From Silanimonas sp965368785 (GTDB taxonomy: Bacteria; Pseudomonadota; Gammaproteobacteria; Xanthomonadales; Xanthomonadaceae): a stretch of 12,768 nt of DNA. Positions 6,718 through 12,768 of the stretch are shown in pieces. Position 1 is the first letter of the stretch; every line of letters starts with the position of its first letter. The stretch is taken from assembly GCA_965368785.1 (NCBI GenBank), contig CBDUOG010000056.1:1-12768 (forward strand), in the 5' to 3' direction. The translations under genes were made by a program, and so were the position numbers. Below the pieces are notes generated by a model. The model saw only the letters and a list, made by a program, of their open reading frames with translations, did not search any database and had not been told where the DNA came from.

Positions 6718-7281
6718 ATGCCAAGCAACGAATATCTATCCAATCAACTACTTATCGCCATGCCCAGCATGGATGACGGCAACTTTGCCCGTTCGGTCAC
6801 TTTGTTGTGTCAGCACAACGATGAGGGCGCTATGGGCCTGATTATTAATCGTGCGACCGATTTCACGATGCGCGAACTCTTTTCGCAGCTCGAATTGGAA
6901 TGTACCGATGAGCAGCTCAATGATCAGCCCGTGCTCTGGGGTGGCCCGGTGCAAACCGACCGGGGCTTTGTACTGCATCGCGATCTGCGCGATTGGCCGT
7001 CGACTTTACGCTTTGGTTCGGGACTGGCGGTGACCACTTCTAAAGAAGTATTAGTGTCGCTGGCCCAGGGCGATGGCCCGAAGAATCCGCTGATTATGCT
7101 CGGGTATGCCGGCTGGGAAGTCGGTCAGCTCGAGCAGGAGTTGGTTGAGAATTCGTGGTTAAACGCGCCGGTCAATGATGCCTTGTTATTTGAAACGCCT
7201 TACGAGTTGCGCTGGCAAGCCGCGGCGCGTCAGTTGGGGATTGATATCCAGAATATGACGGACTATTCCGGTCACGCATGA
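6718..7281 (+). CDS. yqgE: YqgE/AlgH family protein
   Basis: A 187-residue cytoplasmic protein of the YqgE/AlgH (UPF0301) family. In Pseudomonas aeruginosa the homologue AlgH is linked to alginate and virulence regulation, but its biochemical role is unsettled. Family marks are LLIAMPSMDDGNFARSV near the N-terminus, HNDEGAMGLIINR at about 33-45, and WGGPVQTDRGFVLH at about 74-87. The ATG at 6718 gives the same length as the Escherichia coli protein and the usual few residues before LIAMP; ATGs further upstream (6622, 6688) would add unrelated sequence. No ribosome site precedes it. Its stop overlaps the ruvX start as ATGA. In many gammaproteobacteria yqgE and yqgF are adjacent, as here. Confidence 0.93.
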   Translation: MPSNEYLSNQLLIAMPSMDDGNFARSVTLLCQHNDEGAMGLIINRATDFTMRELFSQLELECTDEQLNDQPVLWGGPVQTDRGFVLHRDLRDWPSTLRFGSGLAVTTSKEVLVSLAQGDGPKNPLIMLGYAGWEVGQLEQELVENSWLNAPVNDALLFETPYELRWQAAARQLGIDIQNMTDYSGHA

Positions 7282-7769
7282 GTGTACGTACTGCGCTGAG
7301 TTTTGATGTGGGCGGCCGGCGCATCGGCGTTGCCGTGGGCAACACATTATCGGGAACTGCGCGCGAACTGGCGGTCATTCTGGTGCGCGATCAGGTGCCT
7401 GACTGGGCGCTATTTGATCGTCTGGTGCGTGAATGGCGGCCCGATGTGCTGGTTGTCGGCGATCCGATTGAAGCTGCCGATGCCTTAGCCGAAGGGGTTA
7501 TAAAAGATATTGAACTGATGCAGCCTGCCCGGCAGTTTGCCCACCGGTTTGCACAGATGGCGGCAAAACGCTGCGGTATTCAGCCGATTTTGGTCGATGA
7601 GCGACATAGCTCGAAAGAGGCCGCAGCGCGTTTTGCGATGGCTCGGCGCGAAGGCGGGCGTCGGCGCAAGGATGCCGCGCAGCTTGATGCCGGTGCTGCG
7701 GTCATTATTTTGGAGCGCTGGCTAAGTCAGGGTGCTTTTTCGGATAATGAGCCAAGCCTGAGGGAATGA
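7278..7769 (+). CDS. ruvX: YqgF/RuvX family RNase H-fold nuclease (putative Holliday junction resolvase / pre-16S rRNA nuclease)
   Basis: A 163-residue cytoplasmic protein with the RuvC/RNase H fold. The family is named as a putative Holliday junction resolvase and in E. coli is implicated in maturing the 5' end of 16S rRNA. Catalytic-type acidic residues are present: Asp10 in FDVGGRRIGVAVG, Glu108 in VDERHSS, and Asp137 in AAQLDAGAAVIILE. The protein is longer than the roughly 138-residue E. coli form, with extra residues around 70-85 and a C-terminal tail. The usual VGLPxxxxG motif reads VGDPIEAADA here, a departure at a conserved position. The start overlaps the yqgE stop by 4 nt (ATGA), so the two are translationally coupled, and pyrB starts 4 nt after its stop. 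Confidence 0.9.
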   Translation: MSVRTALSFDVGGRRIGVAVGNTLSGTARELAVILVRDQVPDWALFDRLVREWRPDVLVVGDPIEAADALAEGVIKDIELMQPARQFAHRFAQMAAKRCGIQPILVDERHSSKEAAARFAMARREGGRRRKDAAQLDAGAAVIILERWLSQGAFSDNEPSLRE

Positions 7770-7773
7770 CGCA

Positions 7774-8691
7774 ATGAAAGCCAAGCATCTGCTGAGTCTG
7801 AAAGAACTCGGCCATGACCAGATAACCGAGTTATTGCGACAGGCGCAGATTTTTGCGGACCCATTCGCCCAGCGAAACGATTTTCGCCGACGTCTGGCCG
7901 GCAAAGCCATTTGCAATCTGTTTTTCGAGCCATCCACGCGTACCCGCAGCAGTTTCGAGTTGGCCGGCAAGCGATTGGGTGCCGATGTGCTCAATTTTGA
8001 GGGTTCATCGTCTTCGTTGAAAAAAGGCGAGACCGCTCTGGATACATTCAAAACCCTGGAAGCGATGGGCGTTGATGTATTTGTCATCCGCCATGCCGAA
8101 GACGGCGCGGTTGCGCAGTTGGCTGAGCATGCCAAGCCGACAACCCGGGTCATCAATGCCGGCGATGGACGCAGTGCGCACCCGACTCAGGGTCTGTTGG
8201 ACATGCTGACGATTCGACAGAACACACGCAAAGAATTTCAAAGCTTAAGCGTGTTACTGGTCGGTGACATCCGGCACTCGCGGGTTGCCCGTTCCGATCT
8301 TCAAGCGCTGCATACTTTAGGTGTCAATGACCTGCGGGTGTGTGGGCCGAAGTCCTTAATGCCGGATGCTTCTGAGCTGTTTAGCGCACCTGTGTTTGAT
8401 TCCTTTGATCAGGCGATTGAAGGTGTCGACGTGGTGATCATGCTGCGCTTGCAACGCGAACGCATGGAGGAGGGCCTGGTGGACTCGCTGGAAACCTATT
8501 ATCAGGAGTGGGGCTTAGATACGCGCCGTTTAGCCATGGCCAGCAAGGACGCAATTGTTATGCACCCGGGGCCGATGAATCGTGGTGTTGAAATTGCTGC
8601 AGACGTTGCCGATGGCCGGCAATCCGTTATTTTACAGCAGGTCGCCAACGGTGTCGCGATGCGCATGGCCGTATTGGCCGCGTTTAGCTAG
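7774..8691 (+). CDS. pyrB: Aspartate carbamoyltransferase catalytic subunit
   Basis: Catalyses carbamoyl phosphate plus aspartate to N-carbamoyl aspartate, the first committed step of pyrimidine synthesis, in the cytoplasm. At 305 residues it has normal catalytic-chain length. Motifs are all present: FEPSTRTRSSFE (about 51-62, carbamoyl-phosphate loop), KKGET (83-87), HPTQ (136-139), GDIRHSRVARS, LRLQRER, and HPGPMNRGVE (264-273). LKKGETALDTFKTLEAMG and VIMLRLQRERM resemble the Pseudomonas-type enzyme rather than the E. coli PyrB that pairs with PyrI. GAGGGA at 7760-7765 lies 8 nt before the ATG. It is the last gene of the yqgE-ruvX-pyrB run. Neither pyrC' (inactive dihydroorotase partner), pyrI nor pyrR is adjacent; the next gene converges after a single base. 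Confidence 0.97.
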   Translation: MKAKHLLSLKELGHDQITELLRQAQIFADPFAQRNDFRRRLAGKAICNLFFEPSTRTRSSFELAGKRLGADVLNFEGSSSSLKKGETALDTFKTLEAMGVDVFVIRHAEDGAVAQLAEHAKPTTRVINAGDGRSAHPTQGLLDMLTIRQNTRKEFQSLSVLLVGDIRHSRVARSDLQALHTLGVNDLRVCGPKSLMPDASELFSAPVFDSFDQAIEGVDVVIMLRLQRERMEEGLVDSLETYYQEWGLDTRRLAMASKDAIVMHPGPMNRGVEIAADVADGRQSVILQQVANGVAMRMAVLAAFS

Positions 8692-8692
8692 C

Positions 8693-10054
8693 TCAGCCGA
8701 GCAGTATTGCGGTTCCCAAACCCAGAAAGCTCAAAAAGCCCACCACGTCGGTGACTGTGGTGAGTACGACACCGCCGGCCAGCGCCGGGTCAATGTTCAG
8801 ACGCCGCAGCAACAAAGGTACGGTGACACCGGCGAGTGCTGCGGCGAATAAGTTAATGATCATCGCAGCGGCGATTACCGCGCCCAATGCCGGGTCCTTA
8901 AACCAGATCCACGACAAAACACCAACGACCACGGCCCATATGGCGCCGTTCAACAATCCGACCAGCGATTCTTTGAGCAGCAGCGCATTAAAGTTACTCG
9001 AGCCCACCTGGCCCAGGGCTAAGCCGCGCACCATTAAGGTGAGTACCTGGGTGCCGGCAACGCCGCCCATGCTCGCCACAATCGGCATTAATACCGCAAG
9101 GGCCACAATTTTTTCCAGGGTGTCTTGAAACTGACCAATTACCCAGGATGCTAAGAACGCGGTCATTAGATTGATGCCCAGCCACAGCGCGCGGCGTCGT
9201 GCGGCTCGCGGCACCGGGCTAAACAGGTCTTCGTCTTCATCCAGACCGGCCGCACCCAAGACCTGGTGCTCTGCCTGATCACGAATAATGTCGACCACGT
9301 CATCGATGGTGATGCGGCCGAGCAAAATATTGCTTTCATCGACGACGGGTGCCGAAATCCAGTCATGATCGGAAAATTGCCGGGCGACATCGTCGGCATC
9401 GGTGTCTACGTCGATTGCCGAATGATCGTCATCAATCAATTGATTAATCGGAGTCAGCGGTTCATTGGTCAGCATCGCGGCAATCGACACCCGGCCCAGA
9501 TATTGGTGACGCCGATTAACCACATACAGATGATCGGTATTCTCCGGCAGCTCGCCGCGTAAGCGCAGGTAGCGCAGCACCACATCCACGGTGACATCGG
9601 TACGCACGGTAATGACGTCCGGATTCATCAATCGACCGGCGCTGTCTTCCGGGTACGACAGAGCTTGCTCAAGGCGCTCGCGATTCTCGCGATCCATCGA
9701 TTTAAGCACTTCTTCGATCACCGTAACCGGCAGGTCTTCGGCCAATTCGGCCAGGTCATCGATATCCAGGTCTTCGACCGCGGCGATCAGTTCGTCGGGG
9801 TCCATGGCCGCAATCAGGCTTTCGCGCACCTCATCGCCGACGTGGACCAACACCTCACCGTCATCTTCCGGGTCGACCAGACCCCACACGATTTCACGTT
9901 TGCCCGGCGGCAGTGACTCCAGCAAGGTGCCGATTTCTGCCGGGCTCAACGAATTGACCAAACGACGCACAGGGCCATACCGCCCGGTGCCCAGTGCCTC
10001 GGTCAACATCCGCAGCTGATGTGCGGTTTTTTCGTGGCGGCTGGTTTCGGCCAT
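8693..10054 (-). CDS. mgtE: Magnesium transporter MgtE
   Basis: An inner-membrane Mg2+ channel gated by cytoplasmic Mg2+. The 453-residue protein has the full family plan: N-terminal superhelical domain (about 25-130, acidic, including DPDELIAAVEDLDIDDLAEL), a CBS-domain pair (about 135-262), a connecting helix, and five membrane helices (about 287-453). The pore segment LMPIVASMGGVAGTQVLTLMVRGLALGQ is at 322-349. Asp436 in TVTDVVGF matches the conserved pore aspartate. Many family members have GGNAG where this has GGVAG; gammaproteobacterial forms often vary here, so I do not treat it as a defect. The ATG at 10054 has GGGAG about 6 nt upstream. The gene lies beyond ptsI on the same strand, an arrangement known in several proteobacteria, but a lipoprotein gene on the other strand separates them here. 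Confidence 0.95.
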   Translation of the reverse strand: MAETSRHEKTAHQLRMLTEALGTGRYGPVRRLVNSLSPAEIGTLLESLPPGKREIVWGLVDPEDDGEVLVHVGDEVRESLIAAMDPDELIAAVEDLDIDDLAELAEDLPVTVIEEVLKSMDRENRERLEQALSYPEDSAGRLMNPDVITVRTDVTVDVVLRYLRLRGELPENTDHLYVVNRRHQYLGRVSIAAMLTNEPLTPINQLIDDDHSAIDVDTDADDVARQFSDHDWISAPVVDESNILLGRITIDDVVDIIRDQAEHQVLGAAGLDEDEDLFSPVPRAARRRALWLGINLMTAFLASWVIGQFQDTLEKIVALAVLMPIVASMGGVAGTQVLTLMVRGLALGQVGSSNFNALLLKESLVGLLNGAIWAVVVGVLSWIWFKDPALGAVIAAAMIINLFAAALAGVTVPLLLRRLNIDPALAGGVVLTTVTDVVGFLSFLGLGTAILLG

Positions 10055-10079
10055 CGTTTACTCCCGGACGTTGCGGCAT

Positions 10080-10088
10080 ATTATCCCA
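10080..10088 (-). promoter_or_regulatory. Putative extended -10 promoter for mgtE
   Basis: On the minus strand the sequence reads TGGGATAAT, an extended -10 (TG, one base, then GATAAT, 5 of 6 to consensus). No good -35 is seen at 17 nt, which extended -10 promoters do not need. Transcription would begin near 10073, about 19 nt before the ATG, just enough for the ribosome site. No obvious Mg2+-sensing leader fits in this short distance. Confidence 0.42.
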
Positions 10089-10180
10089 AGCTAGGTGCTC
10101 TACGGACACCCCGGCAGAAGAATTAATTGCTTCGGCATTTAGCCTGAGGCAAAGTTCGCCTATTGGAAGAGGGATTGTTT

Positions 10181-10558
10181 ATGCGTTTAAGCCTACTTTG
10201 CCTGCTCTTACTTTGCGCCTGCACACCTGAAGTCTTCGTGCCAAACCAAAGTTTTGAGCAAGAAGGCGTTGAGTTTGAGGTATCGCCCGATCGCGAAGCA
10301 GCCTGCGGCCCGGATCAATTTTTTCAAGCAAAATTGCGTTGGAATGTACGCGACTTTGACGATGCCAAGCTCGACATTAAGGTAGGTTCTTCAGACGGCA
10401 AGTTGTTTGCGCGGGTCAATAAGGCGCAGGGTGAGGAGCTGACCGAGCGCTGGGTTACGACCGAGACGTGGTTTGTGTTGGTTGATCGAAGCAGCGGCCA
10501 GGTATTAGCCGCCGCGCAGTCTGAAGCACCCGTTTGTGACCGCCCCGACGCTAAGTGA
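10181..10558 (+). CDS. Small uncharacterised lipoprotein
   Basis: A 125-residue protein with a short lipoprotein signal ending LCAC (Cys14), so a lipid-anchored envelope protein is expected. I do not recognise the family. The mature part is predicted beta-rich: QFFQAKLRWNV, AKLDIKVGSSDGKLFARV and WVTTETWFVLVDRSSGQVLA look like strands of a small sandwich domain. Cys42 and Cys119 could form a disulfide linking its ends. The ATG at 10181 is chosen because AGAGGGA sits 7 nt upstream and the signal starts there; an upstream TTG at 10163 would bury the signal. It lies alone on the plus strand between mgtE and ptsI, both on the minus strand, and its last 8 nt overlap the 3' end of ptsI. Confidence 0.82.
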   Translation: MRLSLLCLLLLCACTPEVFVPNQSFEQEGVEFEVSPDREAACGPDQFFQAKLRWNVRDFDDAKLDIKVGSSDGKLFARVNKAQGEELTERWVTTETWFVLVDRSSGQVLAAAQSEAPVCDRPDAK

Positions 10559-12275
10559 TTTTGTTTTTGGATTGCCAGGCGCGCACTTCCCCGCGCGAAT
10601 TTGCGCGTAGTAACGAAGCGGCGCGCCGACGCAAGCTTGTTAATTCACAGCTACGGATCGCCTGACGTACTTCCAGTAATGAGCTCGGGTGCACGCTGAA
10701 ATGACTCAAGCCCAGCGCCAATAACAAGGGAACATTTTCCGGATCGGCAGCCATTTCACCGCACAGTGCGATCGGCATCTTACTTTGCCTGCCAAAGTAA
10801 AAAAGTTGCCTTAGCAAGTGTAGTAGGGCGGGTTCTTGATCAGAATATAAATCACCGAGTCCCTCATGGTTGCGATCAACGGCCAGTAAGTACTGCACAA
10901 GGTCATTGGTGCCAATGGAGGCAAAATCGATCAGGTCAGAAAAGCGCGGCAGGCTCAAGGCAGCCGATGGCACTTCGATCATTGCGCCAAACTCAATGCG
11001 GTCTCCGATGCTGATGCCTTCGGCATGCAATGCGAGTTTTTGCGAGTCGATCATGTCTCTAACCGCAGCTAACTCGTCGCGGCGAGAAATCATCGGTACC
11101 AGAATGCGCACGGGTCCATAAGCAGATGCACGCAGGATCGCGCGAATTTGTGCCAGCAATAAATCCGGGCGCGCCAGCGACAGGCGAACACCACGCAAGC
11201 CCAGTGCGGGGTTAGATTCGTTGCGTAAGGCCAGACCGGTGCGGTCCGCCTTGTCTGCGCCTAAATCCAGGGTTCTGAACGTAACCGGCTTGCCGACCAT
11301 GCCCAAAACCGCATCGCGATAGTGATTGAATTGCTCCAGCTCATCGGGTAATTCATTGCGTTGCAAGAACAAGAATTCAGTTCGGTACAAGCCGATGCCG
11401 TCGGCCTGATCGGCCAGCGCTGTTGCAATGTCTTCGCGACTCTCGGCGTTGGCATACAGAAAAATATCTTTACCGTCTTTGGTCCGTGTAGGCTTGCTCT
11501 TAAGTTTCTGTAATGCGCTTTGCTTGCGCTGCAGGCGCGCGACCAGATTATGAAAGCGCGACAGATCACTGGAATCGGGTTCAATGATCAGTTCGCCGTC
11601 CCGGCCATCAACTAAGATCGCATCGCCATCATTAACCTGATTCAGAGCCTGGGCGACGCCGACGATCATCGGCAACTTGATGCTGCGGGCGATAATCGCG
11701 CTGTGCGATAGCGGGCTTCCGGCGGCGGTGACAACCGCGAGCAGGCCGGCAGCCTTGAGCTCGGCCAGCTCTGCAGGTGCAATGTCATGCGCGACCATAA
11801 TTTCGCCGGCCAAGCCGAGCATCTCGTCCTCAGCGCGATTATGTAAAGCGGCATGTAAGCGACCGATCACGTGGTCTAAGTCATCAAGCCGGGTGCGAAG
11901 GTAATCATCATCCATTGCCTCAAATGCGCGGCCCAGCTTGTCGCGTTGTAACTTCAGCGCATAGTCGGCAGACACCAATTTACCGCGAATAATGCTTTCA
12001 ATGGAGTTCTGCAGTTCCGGGTCGTCCAGCAGCATGGCGTGCAGATCGAGCACTTCGGATACGTCGTCAGATAGGCTCGCATGCAGGCGCGCGCGCAGTT
12101 TTGAAAATTCCGAACGCGTGACTTTAATTGCTTCACGCAGGCGCTCAGTTTCGGCGCCAACTTGTTCTTCGCCGATTTTCTGTTCTTCAATATTCAGAGG
12201 GTGCGGGTGACGGACCCGTGCCCGGCCTAGTGCAAGACCCTTAGATGCTCCCTTGCCTTGCAGTACGATGCGCAT
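10551..12275 (-). CDS. ptsI: Phosphoenolpyruvate-protein phosphotransferase, PTS enzyme I
   Basis: Transfers phosphate from phosphoenolpyruvate to HPr, the first step of the PTS, in the cytoplasm. The 574-residue protein matches the length of ordinary enzyme I and has no N-terminal GAF domain, so ptsI is preferred over ptsP. The phosphorylated histidine is His191 in GSPLSHSAIIAR (His189 in E. coli). The PEP-binding barrel shows GLYRTEFLF, RTLDLGADK, NPALGLRGVRLSL, FGAMIEVPSAAL and SIGTNDLVQYLLAVDR. Cys505 in LCGEMAADP matches the conserved catalytic cysteine. Around the His the sequence departs from the usual GGxTSH. The ATG at 12275 is chosen because GAGGA (12282-12286) is 6 nt upstream; it overlaps the ptsH stop as TGATG. 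A GTG at 12278 is an alternative adding one residue. Overlap implies coupled translation with ptsH. Confidence 0.95.
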   Translation of the reverse strand: MRIVLQGKGASKGLALGRARVRHPHPLNIEEQKIGEEQVGAETERLREAIKVTRSEFSKLRARLHASLSDDVSEVLDLHAMLLDDPELQNSIESIIRGKLVSADYALKLQRDKLGRAFEAMDDDYLRTRLDDLDHVIGRLHAALHNRAEDEMLGLAGEIMVAHDIAPAELAELKAAGLLAVVTAAGSPLSHSAIIARSIKLPMIVGVAQALNQVNDGDAILVDGRDGELIIEPDSSDLSRFHNLVARLQRKQSALQKLKSKPTRTKDGKDIFLYANAESREDIATALADQADGIGLYRTEFLFLQRNELPDELEQFNHYRDAVLGMVGKPVTFRTLDLGADKADRTGLALRNESNPALGLRGVRLSLARPDLLLAQIRAILRASAYGPVRILVPMISRRDELAAVRDMIDSQKLALHAEGISIGDRIEFGAMIEVPSAALSLPRFSDLIDFASIGTNDLVQYLLAVDRNHEGLGDLYSDQEPALLHLLRQLFYFGRQSKMPIALCGEMAADPENVPLLLALGLSHFSVHPSSLLEVRQAIRSCELTSLRRRAASLLRANSRGEVRAWQSKNKIT

Positions 12276-12544
12276 CACGCATCCTCATCAAAATTGCGTT
12301 CGAACAAATCCACGATTGCGCTGAGTGCATCGCTTTCGTCGGGCCCGTCTAGTTTTATAGTGACCGATGTACCTTTGGCCGCAGCCAGCATCAATACGCC
12401 CATGATTGATTTGGCATTGACCTCGCGGCCGTTCGCACTCATTAAAGCGCGCGCCTGAAAGCCGCCTAAGGTTTGCACCAGTTTGGCAGAGGCCCGGGCA
12501 TGTAAACCGAGTCGATTATTGATAAGTAGTTCCTGCTCAAGCAT
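12275..12544 (-). CDS. ptsH: Phosphocarrier protein HPr
   Basis: HPr (89 residues) carries phosphate from enzyme I to EIIA proteins. With the ATG at 12544 the numbering agrees exactly with classical HPr: His15 in NNRLGLHARAS and Ser46 in NAKSIMGVLMLAA. Ser46 is the site used by HPr kinase in organisms that have it, so an hprK gene is expected nearby, outside the window. The usual C-terminal helix ends DEDA. The open frame extends upstream to 12571, but only the 12544 start gives normal length; a GGAG lies 12 nt upstream, rather far, and the start overlaps the EIIA stop by 8 nt, so coupling probably drives translation. The chain fits a regulatory PTS. Confidence 0.95.
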   Translation of the reverse strand: MLEQELLINNRLGLHARASAKLVQTLGGFQARALMSANGREVNAKSIMGVLMLAAAKGTSVTIKLDGPDESDALSAIVDLFERNFDEDA

Positions 12545-12768
12545 CGTCGCACTGCACTCCATTGCGGCCACCGCTGGCAGCGGTAAGGGTTAGGCCGTCT
12601 AGATTCTGGTCTGCGTAGTTCATTACCCGAAGTAACATCGGTAAATTCACTCCGGAGACCCGGCGGCAGGGTGTGCCCAGTTGCGCGAGTGCTTTTGCAA
12701 TACGCGCCGGTGTGGCGCCGTACAGGTCGGTCAGGATCAAGACGCCGTCGCCTTGTTCCAGTTCCTCA
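12537..12768 (-). CDS. PTS mannose-type EIIA protein, C-terminal part (5' end outside window)
   Basis: The frame is open to the window edge and gives about 77 residues of the C-terminal part of an EIIA(Man)-fold protein. It starts EELEQGDGVLILTDLYGATP, the region following the first half of the domain, and continues with VSGVNLPMLLRVMNYADQ, a typical EIIA(Man) core. The active-site histidine near the N-terminus lies outside the window and cannot be checked. An internal TTG at 12740 is not a start. Its stop overlaps the ptsH start by 8 nt. The order EIIA(Man)-HPr-EI without EIIB or EIIC is known from regulatory PTS clusters of beta- and gammaproteobacteria, often next to hprK and rapZ. The role is inferred from that context. 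Confidence 0.9.
   Translation of the reverse strand, partial: EELEQGDGVLILTDLYGATPARIAKALAQLGTPCRRVSGVNLPMLLRVMNYADQNLDGLTLTAASGGRNGVQCDDA

Noticed and set aside
7722..8156. 144-codon antisense open frame across the ruvX-pyrB boundary
   Set aside because: Overlaps two well-supported genes and has no ribosome site or known motif.
8322..8349. Search for CRISPR-like, tandem or terminal inverted repeats and tRNA genes across the window
   Set aside because: I saw no regularly spaced repeats, insertion-sequence ends, target duplications or cloverleaf-like sequence by eye; a computational scan would be needed to exclude weak cases.
9040..9070. GGVAG in place of GGNAG in the MgtE pore as a sign of lost function
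   Set aside because: Gammaproteobacterial MgtE proteins vary at this residue as far as I recall, and the pore aspartate and overall layout are intact.
9591..10019. 142-codon Ser/Arg-rich open frame opposite mgtE
   Set aside because: Low-complexity composition arises from the complement of acidic mgtE codons.

Overview
The window looks like ordinary chromosomal DNA from a gammaproteobacterium. Evidence is a pilT-pilU twitching pair, a yqgE(algH)-yqgF(ruvX)-pyrB run, and an EIIA(Man)-HPr-EI phosphotransferase (PTS) cluster with mgtE just beyond it. These neighbourhoods are familiar from Pseudomonas, Xanthomonas and relatives. A large outer-membrane receptor with an N-terminal carboxypeptidase-regulatory-like domain, and several small lipoproteins, fit an aquatic or environmental Xanthomonadales-like lineage. 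That placement is an inference. GC is moderate and even, and I see no phage, transposon, CRISPR array, tRNA or rRNA.

Layout, left to right. (1) 2-1563, plus strand: the 3' end of pilT, then complete pilU with a clear intrinsic terminator. (2) 1564-1912: the only long non-coding stretch. It holds the pilU terminator, a possible folded RNA element, a 16-bp near-palindrome and a good sigma70-type promoter. (3) 1913-4747: an Oar-like TonB-dependent receptor followed by a UUCG-loop terminator. (4) 4902-5474: an exported TlpA-like thioredoxin. (5) 5476-6619, minus strand: a two-gene unit of an unrecognised lipoprotein and a DUF1801 protein. (6) 6718-8691, plus strand: a tight operon yqgE-ruvX-pyrB. 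(7) 8693-10054, minus strand: mgtE. (8) 10181-10558, plus strand: a small lipoprotein. (9) 10551-12768, minus strand: ptsI, ptsH and the C-terminal part of a mannose-type EIIA, with overlapping ends.

How they work together. PilT and PilU power type IV pilus retraction. The receptor and thioredoxin are envelope proteins separated by a terminator, so any link between them is speculative. YqgE, RuvX and PyrB are co-transcribed by layout; only PyrB (pyrimidine synthesis) has an obvious metabolic role. EIIA-HPr-EI has no permease gene in view and resembles the regulatory PTS that in many proteobacteria lies near hprK and mgtE. Conserved His and Ser sites in HPr and the active-site His in EI suggest it is functional.

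I found no convincing new biological system. The points most worth a second look are the structured 1616-1735 intergenic region, the paired-cysteine segments in the receptor, three tail-to-tail gene junctions with little or no intergenic DNA, the lipoprotein gene between ptsI and mgtE, and departures from usual motifs in RuvX and EI.
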